A DNA stretch of 64,000 bases from Kribbella steppae (GTDB lineage Bacteria > Actinomycetota > Actinomycetes > Propionibacteriales > Kribbellaceae): the NCBI RefSeq assembly GCF_004342025.1, contig NZ_SLWN01000007.1, positions 62,001-126,000 of the forward strand, read 5' to 3'. Made by a program: the position numbers and the translations under genes. Each line of letters begins with the position of its first letter. Within the stretch, counting starts at the first letter, position 1. The notes under the pieces were generated by a model that saw only the letters and a program-made list of their open reading frames with translations, had not been told where the DNA came from and searched no databases. Of the stretch, positions 40,777 to 48,779 are shown piece by piece.

Positions 40777-40783
40777 AGAACGC

Positions 40784-42415
40784 ATGTTCGAAGGAGACCT
40801 GGCTACGCTCTCGACGCCCGACCTGCTGGAGTCGGCCGCCGAACACCACGCCGAGGAGAACCGTTCCGCGGCTCGGCTCATCGAACACGCCCAGATCTTC
40901 GCCGACCGCCACCACCCGTCCGCATGCTCACCCCGGCCAGGCCGCCGCTCCTGGGAAGGCCGCGAACGGTCCGTGGTGCTCGGCGGTGACGGCTGCCCCG
41001 AGATCGCCGAGTTCGCCCCGGCCGAGTTCGGTGTCATGCTCGGCATCTCCCCGCGCGTGGCTGCCGACTACCTCGGCCAAGCCCTGGCCCTGCGCCACCG
41101 CTTCCCCTTCACCTGGGCTCGCGTCCAGGCTGGTGAGGCAACACCCTGGCGAGCCCGCCTCCTCACCACCACCTGCATCAAACTCAGCGAAGAAGCCGCC
41201 CGCTACGTCGACCAACGCGTTGCACCGATCCTCGACACGATCACCCCGTACCGCCTCGACAAGATCATCAAAGCCGCCAAGTTCCACGCCGACCCCGAAG
41301 GCGCCCGCGCAGAGGCCGAGGAGAAGGCCCGCGAGCGCGGGGTGTTCGTCGCGCACTCGGACGAGCACGGCTCCAAGACGATCTATGCGCGCGCAGCCAG
41401 CGGTGCCGTGATCCGATTCGACGCCACCATCGCGAGCATCGCCGACGCACTGAAGATCCTCGGTGACACCCGCGACCTGAACACCCGCCGCGCCGACGCA
41501 CTCGGCATCATCGCCGACCCCGCCTACACCGCAGAACTCCTCCTCCAGGCCCGCGAGCTTCCGGCCAACACGCCAACGGCGTCGCCTGCCGACACCGAAC
41601 CGCCCACCGCACCCTCCGCAGGGGATCTGCTGACCGATCCAGTCGAGCCTGCCTGGGACGACGAGGCCGACCGCGACGCACCCCACCCCAGCGACACCGA
41701 TCTCCACGACCCCCTCGACACGCCTTTGACCGCGCCACTCGATCCCGCCTGGCCCGAACCGCATGTCCCCACCGAGCCCGGCGAACCCCTTGACCCCGAC
41801 GCCCGCCGCGCCCTTCACACACGGCTGGCCGAGATCAAGCACAAAGCCCACACCAACCCGACCACCCGAGCCGGCGCCGACCGGCCCGGCAGGCGACTAC
41901 GCCCGGGCAAGACCGAGATCTACGTCCACCTCACCGACCACACCCTCGCCACCGGCGACGGCGTGCTGCGCGCCGAAACCCTCGGCCCACTCCTCGCCTC
42001 GCAACTGACCGAACTCGTCGGCCACGGCCCCTACGTGGTGAAACCGGTCATCGACCTCAACGAAGCCATCAGTGTCGACGCCTACGAGATCCCCGACCGG
42101 ATCCGGGAACGTGTGAAGCTGGTTCACCCGGTCGAGCTCTTCCCCTACGGCAGCCGCGAAACCCACCGCACCATGGATATCGACCACATCCAGCCCTATG
42201 ACCCGCTCGGCCCGCCAGGCCAGACCAACACCCAAAACCTCGCTCCCCTGGGACGCTTCACCCACAGGGTCAAAACCCACGCCCGCGGCTGGAACGTCCA
42301 CCGCCTCAACTACAAGACCCTGGAGTGGACCACACCCCACGGCTTCACCTTCCAGGTCACCCCAACCGGCACCCACCGAGTACCACCTCCGGGCCGCACG
42401 CCCGACCCGCCTTAA
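40784..42415 (+). CDS. DUF222 and HNH endonuclease domain protein
   Basis: This 543-residue protein is of the large actinobacterial DUF222-HNH family. The N-terminal DUF222 part (about residues 1-240) includes EFAPAEFGVMLGISPRVAADYLGQALALRHRFP and VDQRVAPILDTITPYRL. An acidic, proline-rich linker lies at about 260-355. The C-terminal HNH nuclease (about 440-520) reads RTMDIDHIQPYDPLGPPGQTNTQNLAPLGRFTHRVKTH, with the D-H, N and H residues in place. Such genes occur in many copies per genome and are thought to be mobile or selfish, but their role is unproven. It starts at 40784 from a leaderless promoter. There are no terminal repeats or integrase beside it. Confidence 0.88.
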   Translation: MFEGDLATLSTPDLLESAAEHHAEENRSAARLIEHAQIFADRHHPSACSPRPGRRSWEGRERSVVLGGDGCPEIAEFAPAEFGVMLGISPRVAADYLGQALALRHRFPFTWARVQAGEATPWRARLLTTTCIKLSEEAARYVDQRVAPILDTITPYRLDKIIKAAKFHADPEGARAEAEEKARERGVFVAHSDEHGSKTIYARAASGAVIRFDATIASIADALKILGDTRDLNTRRADALGIIADPAYTAELLLQARELPANTPTASPADTEPPTAPSAGDLLTDPVEPAWDDEADRDAPHPSDTDLHDPLDTPLTAPLDPAWPEPHVPTEPGEPLDPDARRALHTRLAEIKHKAHTNPTTRAGADRPGRRLRPGKTEIYVHLTDHTLATGDGVLRAETLGPLLASQLTELVGHGPYVVKPVIDLNEAISVDAYEIPDRIRERVKLVHPVELFPYGSRETHRTMDIDHIQPYDPLGPPGQTNTQNLAPLGRFTHRVKTHARGWNVHRLNYKTLEWTTPHGFTFQVTPTGTHRVPPPGRTPDPP

Positions 42416-42420
42416 CCCGA

Positions 42421-43353
42421 TCAGCCGCCCAGCAGGGCGTCGGTCAGCAAGGTGTTGAACCTGGCCGGCTCCTCGAACGGCGGCATGTGCGCCGAGTGTT
42501 CGAACCAGTGGAACTGCTTGCTCGGCGCCTCGATCGCGTCGAAGTACTCCACGGCCAGCTCGGCGGGTGTGGTCTGGTCGTGCCGTCCGACGAACAGATG
42601 GACCGGGATGTCGAACGCCCTGGCCGTCTGGTGCAGGTCGGACTCGAGGATCTCGGGCATCAGGTAGCCGAACGAGAACTCCTGCGCGATCCCCAACAGT
42701 TCCCCGAAGTATTCCTGCCGCAACGCCGACGGAACCCGCTCGAACACCGCCGCGATGTCCCCGTGCACCGTCCCACCGAACCGATCGAGCCACCCCCGCT
42801 GCACCACCACGTCGGCGAACGTCAGCCCACCGCCCGGCGCATATCGGTCCTCGATCGCCCGTAGCGCGCTGACGGCCTCGGTGTCACCGCGCTCGACCGC
42901 CTTCCGCAGCGTGAACGCGTACGACGCCTGCTCATTGCGCAACCCGGCCACGAGCTGACCAACACCGACGTACGCATGGAACTTCTCCGGCCGTTCGGCG
43001 GCAACCGTCGCGCCGAGCAAGCTCCCCCACGAATGCCCAAGCAGGTAGACCTTGTCCTGCGCAAAGCGAGAGGTCAGCCAGTCGATCAACTCGAGCGCGT
43101 CGGCAACGAGCTGGCGCAGCGTCATCGACTCGGCCGGGATGTCCGCGGCGTACGAGCGGCCGGCGCCGCGCTGGTCCCAGTGCACCACCAGGAAGTATTG
43201 CTCCAGGTCGGCGTTGTACGTCGTGAACAGCGGCATCTCGGCGAAGCCTGGGCCGCCGTGCAGGATGAGCAGCAACGGATTGCGGGCGTCGGCGCCTTGG
43301 ATCAGCACCTCTTGCGGATGTCCACCGAGCAGTACTCGCTGTCTGTGCTCCAC
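42421..43353 (-). CDS. alpha/beta hydrolase, proline iminopeptidase-like
   Basis: This 310-residue hydrolase has the oxyanion motif LLLILHGGPGFAEMPLF, the nucleophile serine in LLGHSWGSLLGA, the acid in VGRHDQTTPAEL and the histidine in EHSAHMPPFEEP. HGGPG is the mark of the proline iminopeptidase family, but many members hydrolyse other amides or esters. It starts with GTG 43353 and ends six bases from the converging HNH gene. A lone cytoplasmic enzyme with no clear operon partner. Confidence 0.83.
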   Translation of the reverse strand: MEHRQRVLLGGHPQEVLIQGADARNPLLLILHGGPGFAEMPLFTTYNADLEQYFLVVHWDQRGAGRSYAADIPAESMTLRQLVADALELIDWLTSRFAQDKVYLLGHSWGSLLGATVAAERPEKFHAYVGVGQLVAGLRNEQASYAFTLRKAVERGDTEAVSALRAIEDRYAPGGGLTFADVVVQRGWLDRFGGTVHGDIAAVFERVPSALRQEYFGELLGIAQEFSFGYLMPEILESDLHQTARAFDIPVHLFVGRHDQTTPAELAVEYFDAIEAPSKQFHWFEHSAHMPPFEEPARFNTLLTDALLGG

Positions 43354-43380
43354 AGCGAGCGAGCCTACGTGGAGAACGGC

Positions 43381-44271
43381 CTACCAGAGCACAGTCGTCA
43401 ACGCGGGCGCGGAGCGGTTGCCGGCCGGATCGACTGCCCTGACCGCGGCCACGAAGAAGCCGGAGACCTGCGTCCCCGTGACGCCGTAGCGCACCGCGAA
43501 CAGATCGCCGGCCCAGCTCTGGAGCATGTCGTAGGCGAGGTTCGACGACGGATCGGTCTGGTCCGTGGACGCGATCCACGTCGTCAGCTCATCGCCCTCC
43601 TCGGGGAGGAAGATCGTCGGGTTGCCCGGAGCGCTCGGCGCGGTCACATCGGCACTTCTGGGTGGCACCGTCACCGTCACCGAGCCGCTCGCAGGCGAGA
43701 CATCCTGGTTCGAGTGCATCGCCTTGACGGTGAACGTGTGGGTGCCTCCGGCGAGGCGCTGCATCGTCATCGTTTCTGTCTTCGCAGCTGACTCGGGGCG
43801 GCCGGAGTCGTAGATCAGGTACCGATACGGGTCCATGTTCACCGGCCGACTCCAGGCGAGGCTGACGGTGCCGCCGGCGCTGCTCGTCACCCGAAGCCCG
43901 GTCGGCGAGGGCCACGCCGTGGTGGTGAACGTGACCGGCTGGCTCGGCACCGACACGTTGCCTGCCTTGTCGACCGCGACCACGGTGAGGGAGTAGCTCG
44001 TGTTCGACAGGAGCCCGCCGACCTGGGTCGAGCTCGGTGAGGTCGTGGCCTGTTGGCGGTCGCCGACCCGCACGACGTACCACTTCAGCCCGACGTCATC
44101 GGTCGAGCCGGTGAACGAGATCGTCACGGTACTAGGGCCGGTGGCGAGCACCCGAACGTTCGAAGGTGAAGTGGGCGGCACTGTATCGGCGGCCGTAGCC
44201 GCGGGCGCCGAGACCACGCCGGCGACCAGACAGGTGGCGAATGCTACGACCATGCGCGAGGTGATACGCAT
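43381..44271 (-). CDS. secreted fibronectin type III domain protein
   Basis: This 296-residue protein has a signal peptide (MRITSRMVVAFATCLVAGVVSAPAATA, cleavage near residue 27). Three immunoglobulin-like modules follow. The first two are clear FN3 domains (PPTSPSNVRVLATGPSTVTISFTGSTDDVGLKWYVVRV; PSPTGLRVTSSAGGTVSLAWSRP). The third (PSAPGNPTIFLPEEGDELTTWIAS) is more divergent. No catalytic module is attached. FN3 arrays normally link secreted glycoside hydrolases, so a free one may be a surface or matrix protein, or a detached module. The start ATG at 44271 precedes the signal directly. Confidence 0.82.
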   Translation of the reverse strand: MRITSRMVVAFATCLVAGVVSAPAATAADTVPPTSPSNVRVLATGPSTVTISFTGSTDDVGLKWYVVRVGDRQQATTSPSSTQVGGLLSNTSYSLTVVAVDKAGNVSVPSQPVTFTTTAWPSPTGLRVTSSAGGTVSLAWSRPVNMDPYRYLIYDSGRPESAAKTETMTMQRLAGGTHTFTVKAMHSNQDVSPASGSVTVTVPPRSADVTAPSAPGNPTIFLPEEGDELTTWIASTDQTDPSSNLAYDMLQSWAGDLFAVRYGVTGTQVSGFFVAAVRAVDPAGNRSAPALTTVLW

Positions 44272-44345
44272 CGGTGACGCTCCTTCGGTGGGCGACGGCG
44301 CAGAGGTCCCTCACATAATCTGAACGGGGAAGTGCCCGATGAGGT

Positions 44346-45530
44346 TCAACGCCCAGCGCTGTAGGCCCACTGGAGTTCGGCGGGAAGTTCCGCGAGCCAG
44401 CAGGTGAGGTCATGGCCGCCGTTGTACTCGCGGTAGAGCACCTCATCTGCGTACGGCGTGAGCGCGGCAGCTAACCGCTTGGTCTGCGGGATCATCCAGT
44501 CGCCTTCCTGCAAACCGACATCCAGGCAGAACCGCACGGGCGGACTGCCGTCGACCTGACGCAACAACCACTCCGGCTCCTCACCCGGCGGGGCCCACCA
44601 GAACGAGCCGGATTGCGCGATCACATTCCCGAACACATCCGGCCGGCGCAGACCGGCGAACACCGAGGCCAGTCCGCCATAACTCTTCCCTGCAACCACG
44701 GTCCGCCGCGGGTCGTCCGTCGCGCCCGTCAGCTTCCTTGCCCACGGCACCAACTCGTCCGCCAGGTACTCCGCAAACCTTTCATTGCAAGGCAGTTCCC
44801 GAGCACGAGTCGCAAAGTCCACACTGTCCGGCAGGACCGCGACCAATGGCGGCAGCATCCCCTCGGCCACCAGGTTGTCGAGCGTGGGGAAGATCGGCAG
44901 GGCTTCCGTCCAGTCGCGCCCGTCCAGGAGGATCAGGAGTGCGGGGTTCTCCGCCCGCGGGACCGACTGCCACAACCAGATGCGTCTGTCGCCGAGCGTT
45001 GTCTCGGTGACCGTCCCCCGCGGTACGCCGGGACGAGGCTCGGCCCACGGGCGCGGGGTGGCCTGGTCCAGTGCGAAGGTGGAGAAATGCTGGGGTGGGC
45101 TGACCGGGTCGCCGGGGACGCCGGGGAGCGTGAAGGGGGCGCGGTTGAACGGGTCCGGGACGAAGGTGGCGGCGCGTTCGACGGCGGCCGGCGTACCTGC
45201 CGTTTCCAGGGGTTTGAGGGAATCGTTCGGCGACAGGACGTAGCGGCCGCGAAGGTCGGCGCGAGCGACGTAGCTGCGGAACCAGACGTCGGTGCCAGGG
45301 ATGTGCTCCAACTGGTTGTCAGGAATCTCCCACCACAACGCCGGGCCGCCGATGACCACGACGGTGTCGATCGGCGCCTCCTCCTTCCACAGGAAGGTGA
45401 CCAGGCGGTGCTCCGCGTTGTATGGCTCGACCAGCGGAGTTCCGACCAGAGCGACCTCGGTCCAGAAGCGAGCCAGGACACCGTTCACGGGACCGGCGGC
45501 GAGGTCCTCACGGAGTTGCTGGATCCTCAT
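44346..45530 (-). CDS. enterochelin esterase-like hydrolase
   Basis: This 394-residue protein has an N-terminal Fes-type beta-sandwich (VTFLWKEEAPIDTVVVIGGPALWWEIPDNQLEHIPGTDVWFRSYVARADLRGRYVLS). The C-terminal esterase D domain has the nucleophile in VVAGKSYGGLASVFAGLRRPDVFGNVIAQSGSFWW and the histidine in YNGGHDLTCW. Fes hydrolyses iron-bound catecholate siderophores to release iron in the cytoplasm; related enzymes cleave other trilactones. The ATG at 45530 overlaps the carboxypeptidase stop (ATGA), so the two are coupled. No siderophore transport genes are next to it, so the substrate is open. Confidence 0.83.
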   Translation of the reverse strand: MRIQQLREDLAAGPVNGVLARFWTEVALVGTPLVEPYNAEHRLVTFLWKEEAPIDTVVVIGGPALWWEIPDNQLEHIPGTDVWFRSYVARADLRGRYVLSPNDSLKPLETAGTPAAVERAATFVPDPFNRAPFTLPGVPGDPVSPPQHFSTFALDQATPRPWAEPRPGVPRGTVTETTLGDRRIWLWQSVPRAENPALLILLDGRDWTEALPIFPTLDNLVAEGMLPPLVAVLPDSVDFATRARELPCNERFAEYLADELVPWARKLTGATDDPRRTVVAGKSYGGLASVFAGLRRPDVFGNVIAQSGSFWWAPPGEEPEWLLRQVDGSPPVRFCLDVGLQEGDWMIPQTKRLAAALTPYADEVLYREYNGGHDLTCWLAELPAELQWAYSAGR

Positions 45531-46882
45531 CGCCGCAGGAACTCGGCGCTTGCGATCAGGGCGGCGTACTGCGTGGCGACCAGGGAACGGATCGGGATCG
45601 GTTCGGCGCAGCCCGCGGCCTTGTCCTCGGCGACCCACGCGTCGTACTGCGCCGCCAGCCGGGTCCGCGCAGTCCGGATCGCCGGTGTCGCATTGCCGAT
45701 GCCGACCTCGGCGTCAAGCGCTCGCAGCAGCATGCCGGCGTACCGCAGGCGGAACATGTGCACGGAATCCTGCAGCGACGCGAGCTCGGCGACGGTGGCC
45801 GGGCGTTGGGACGACGGCTCCGCGGCCCGCTTCTCCATGCTGTCCGGCGAGGTCGCCATGATCCGCGCGAAGTACCGGCTCGCCCGTACGAACGGCGACC
45901 CGCTGCTCAAGTCCTCATCGGTCGCCGCGAGGATGTCATCCATCCACCCGACCAGTTCCCGGAACCCGGCCGCCTGCTCGCGCAACGCATCGGCGTACGA
46001 CGTGCTCGACGGCGACGCGTCACTCACCCTGGCGTCATCCCAGTACGGCAATTCGCTGAGCAGCGTGAGCGTCCCGTACGGCCGAGCGTACGTATGACTG
46101 CTGTTCCCGCCGAACGACGCCGGCAACGGATCACCGTGCTCGACGTAGTAGTCGTAGATCGTCTCGATGTCCGGCATCTTGAAGATCCCGTCGGCGAACT
46201 GCGCGATCGACGGCGACTCCGGCTCGCCGCGATCCAGGCTCAGCCCGAGCCGCGACGGGATCTCCTGCAGTACGCCATGCAGCCCCGGCTCCGGCCTGGA
46301 CAGGTAGTAGTACACACCGCCCAGTTCGGTGTTGTGCAACGAGCACATCAACGTCGGTCGCAGCTGATCGATCAGCCGCATCAGTGCCGCCGTCTCCGGC
46401 AGGACGTCGTCGAAGTACGCCGTCTTGTAGTCGAGCGGGAACGTCCATTCGATCTGCTCGTCACCGGCCGGGCGGTAGAAGTTCCGCGCATAGTGCTCGC
46501 GGGTGAACGGCCCCTTGAGCCAGCCCTCGTTCAGCCGGAGCCCGTCCGGGTCGATACACGCGATCACGTGCCAGCGATGCCCGAGTCGCTGCCGCAGCTC
46601 GGCGTCCTCGCACAACCGGCGGGCCAGGTGGAGCGCACTCAGGCCGCCGATCGGCTCGTTCGGGTGCGGCAAGCCGAAGACCAGGGCGTTGTCCTCGAAG
46701 GAGCCGATGGTCAGGCAGAGCAGCGGGTCGCCGAGCCGCGAGGTCCCGACCCGGCGCAGGGACGCGACGTCGGGGTGGCGCTCGGCCAGCGCGCGGAGCC
46801 CTTCGACCAGCTCGTCGGCGGTGCTGAACACCTCGATCTCGGGTACCGATTCCAGTTCGGCTTCCAGCCACGCGGGCAGCAC
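45527..46882 (-). CDS. M14-family zinc carboxypeptidase-like protein
   Basis: This 451-residue protein has the M14 zinc motif in LVFGLPHPNEPIGGLSALHL (H-x2-E), DPDGLRLNEGW, and the third ligand histidine in LMCSLHNTELGG, giving the full H-E-H set. A general-base glutamate may lie in LLSELPYWDD. The length exceeds the catalytic core and the C-terminal third is helical with no clear family. There is no signal peptide, so it probably works in the cytoplasm on peptides or amide-linked compounds. It starts with GTG 46882, divergent to the PucR regulator with an operator-like palindrome between, and is coupled to the Fes-like gene. Confidence 0.8.
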   Translation of the reverse strand: MLPAWLEAELESVPEIEVFSTADELVEGLRALAERHPDVASLRRVGTSRLGDPLLCLTIGSFEDNALVFGLPHPNEPIGGLSALHLARRLCEDAELRQRLGHRWHVIACIDPDGLRLNEGWLKGPFTREHYARNFYRPAGDEQIEWTFPLDYKTAYFDDVLPETAALMRLIDQLRPTLMCSLHNTELGGVYYYLSRPEPGLHGVLQEIPSRLGLSLDRGEPESPSIAQFADGIFKMPDIETIYDYYVEHGDPLPASFGGNSSHTYARPYGTLTLLSELPYWDDARVSDASPSSTSYADALREQAAGFRELVGWMDDILAATDEDLSSGSPFVRASRYFARIMATSPDSMEKRAAEPSSQRPATVAELASLQDSVHMFRLRYAGMLLRALDAEVGIGNATPAIRTARTRLAAQYDAWVAEDKAAGCAEPIPIRSLVATQYAALIASAEFLRR

Positions 46883-46975
46883 GTTGTCGACTCCTCAGAT
46901 CGTCCGGACGGGGTTCTCATCGTCGCCGGGGCGACCACAAGCGGCCTCGGTGGGAACCACCAGCCGAACCGGCCT

Positions 46976-46995
46976 CTTTGTCGGATTCGACAAAG
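46976..46995. promoter_or_regulatory. perfect palindrome between the M14 and PucR genes
   Basis: CTTTGTCG and CGACAAAG are exact reverse complements around GATT. The site lies in the middle of the 144-base divergent gap. TATTCT at 47015-47020, six bases before the PucR ATG, is a plausible -10 of a leaderless message. It is the best candidate operator for the PucR-type regulator. Confidence 0.6.
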
Positions 46996-47026
46996 CATCT
47001 CACCGGGACGGGCCTATTCTCGGTAC

Positions 47027-48697
47027 ATGCACGGTTCGGTAAGCCCCGCTGAGTCGGTTCCGTCGGCGACCTTTGTGGTTCCCGTCGAACCGCCCGCAGA
47101 CGCCGCCGACCGGACGCTGGGCGGAATCCTGGACACGCTCGGCCGGCACGCCCTGCACCTGGTCGCCGATGCCGGGCGAATGGACGAGCAGCTCGGCGAG
47201 GTCGTCGTCCACGGCCCTGGCGAACCCGTGCCACCCGCGGACGACGGCGTACTGCTGCTGACCGGAAGCCGCGCCGCCCACCCGCAGACCCTCGACACCA
47301 TCCGCAGCGCTGGTACGACGGGTTATCGCGCGGTGGTCGTGAAGGCGTTCGGTGACGACCTGATCGGGCTGGCCCATGTGGCCGAGGAGTCCGGGGTCGC
47401 GTTGCTGAGTACGCCGGACGAGATGGCCTGGCGGCACCTGGATGCGCTGATCACGTCGAGCAAGGCGCCCGCGTTCTCCGACGACACCGACCGGTTCACC
47501 TCGATCGGGGTCGGCGACCTGTTCGCGCTCGCGAATGCGATCGCCTCATCGGTCGGCGGCGCGATCACGATCGAGGACCCGACCGGCCGCGTAATCGCGT
47601 ACTCGAACCTCCCGCACCAGGAGATCGACGAGATCCGCCGGCTCGGCATCCTCGGCCGGCAGACACCGGACCGGCCGACTAACTACGAGGAGTATCAGGC
47701 GGTACTGCGCTCCGAGAGCCCGGTGTACTTCGAGAGCCCGACGCCCGAGTACGCGAGCCGGCTGGCGATCGCGGTCCGGGCCGGCACCGAGGCGCTCGGC
47801 CTGATCTGGGTGCTGACCGACCGCCCCCCGATCGTGGCCCGGGCCGAGCTCGTCCTCGCCGATGCGGCCAAGGCGACCGCGCTGCACCTGCTCCGCGCCC
47901 GCGGTCAACGCGATCCTGAACGGGCCCAGCGCACCGAAGCACTACGCCTACTGCTCGATGGCGCGATCGCGCCCCGGAGTGCCGCGGCTCAGCTGGGCGT
48001 GAAGGCCGAGACGCCGAGCGTCGTACTGGTCATCGCACCCACCGGCGACGACGTCGAGCCGATCCTGGCGGCAGCGAGGATCGTCGACCTGGTCACGCTG
48101 TATTGCGAGGCGTGGCACTCGAGTGCGTTGTGCGTGACGGACTCCGGCGTCGTCTATGCCTTCCTTCCCACGCGTACGACGGACGAGCCGTCACCCCGGT
48201 TACTCAAGCTGGCCGAGGATCTGGCGGCGACGATCGAACGGTCCGGGCGGCTCAACGTGCTGGTCGGGATCGGCTCATGTGCAGCCGGGCTGGCCGAGGT
48301 CGCCGAGTCCCGGGCGATGGCGGATCGGGTGCTGGCCGTACTGACCGGGCGAGCCGATCCGTCGACGCGAGTGGCGAGTGTCGAGCAGGTCCGGACCGAG
48401 GTCGTATTGCGGACCGTGGCTGAGCAGGGGGCTGCGGACCAGGGTCAGCTGCTCGGTCCCGTACGGGCGATCCTGGAGCACGACGCGACGCACGGGACGG
48501 TGTATGGCGAGAGCCTGCTGGTCTATCTGAGCTCGTTCGGCGATGTCGTCCGGGCCGCCGAGAAGCTCAACATCCACGAGAACACGATGCGGTACCGAAT
48601 CCGCCGGGTGGAGGCGCTCTTCGACCTGTCGCTCGACGACGGCGATCAGGTCCTCGCGATCTGGCTCCAGCTCCGGCTCCTGCGTCTCCTGGGCTGA
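47027..48697 (+). CDS. PucR-family transcriptional regulator
   Basis: This 556-residue regulator has an N-terminal purine-catabolism-type sensing domain (about residues 25-140, LGGILDTLGRHALHLVADAG). A GAF-like middle follows (GVGDLFALANAIASSVGGAITIEDPTGRVIAYS). The C-terminal PucR helix-turn-helix reads LLVYLSSFGDVVRAAEKLNIHENTMRYRIRRVEALFDLSLDDGDQVLAIWLQLRLLRL. The frame is open far upstream, but that part is antisense to the M14 gene, so ATG 47027 is taken. Regulators of this class respond to purines, amino acids or aromatics. Its position between the divergent M14/Fes pair and a YtcJ-like amidohydrolase suggests it controls both. Confidence 0.85.
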   Translation: MHGSVSPAESVPSATFVVPVEPPADAADRTLGGILDTLGRHALHLVADAGRMDEQLGEVVVHGPGEPVPPADDGVLLLTGSRAAHPQTLDTIRSAGTTGYRAVVVKAFGDDLIGLAHVAEESGVALLSTPDEMAWRHLDALITSSKAPAFSDDTDRFTSIGVGDLFALANAIASSVGGAITIEDPTGRVIAYSNLPHQEIDEIRRLGILGRQTPDRPTNYEEYQAVLRSESPVYFESPTPEYASRLAIAVRAGTEALGLIWVLTDRPPIVARAELVLADAAKATALHLLRARGQRDPERAQRTEALRLLLDGAIAPRSAAAQLGVKAETPSVVLVIAPTGDDVEPILAAARIVDLVTLYCEAWHSSALCVTDSGVVYAFLPTRTTDEPSPRLLKLAEDLAATIERSGRLNVLVGIGSCAAGLAEVAESRAMADRVLAVLTGRADPSTRVASVEQVRTEVVLRTVAEQGAADQGQLLGPVRAILEHDATHGTVYGESLLVYLSSFGDVVRAAEKLNIHENTMRYRIRRVEALFDLSLDDGDQVLAIWLQLRLLRLLG

Positions 48698-48779
48698 CTG
48701 TCGAGGACCACAACAGGCCGTGCCGTTTCGTTGGCTGACGACGATGTCCGGGCCGCGCGGGCTGCCTACCGTTCTCGGC

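Larger units (their letters stand above)
40343..40783. other. gene-free C-rich region before the HNH gene
   Basis: About 440 bases without a credible gene. The plus strand is very rich in C with few G (CCCCA, CCCC-AA and CACC runs), then carries the two repeats listed separately. The last 100 bases return to ordinary composition with an AT-richer promoter. ORFs here have proline/arginine-only translations that look like composition artefacts. Confidence 0.7.

Noticed and set aside
40784..42415. HNH gene as evidence of a prophage or integrated element
   Set aside because: No integrase, attachment repeats, tRNA target or phage structural genes are present, and composition matches the flanks.
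45422..47026. Long in-frame upstream extension of the PucR gene
   Set aside because: It is antisense to the M14 gene and crosses the palindrome and probable promoter; the PucR fold begins after ATG 47027.
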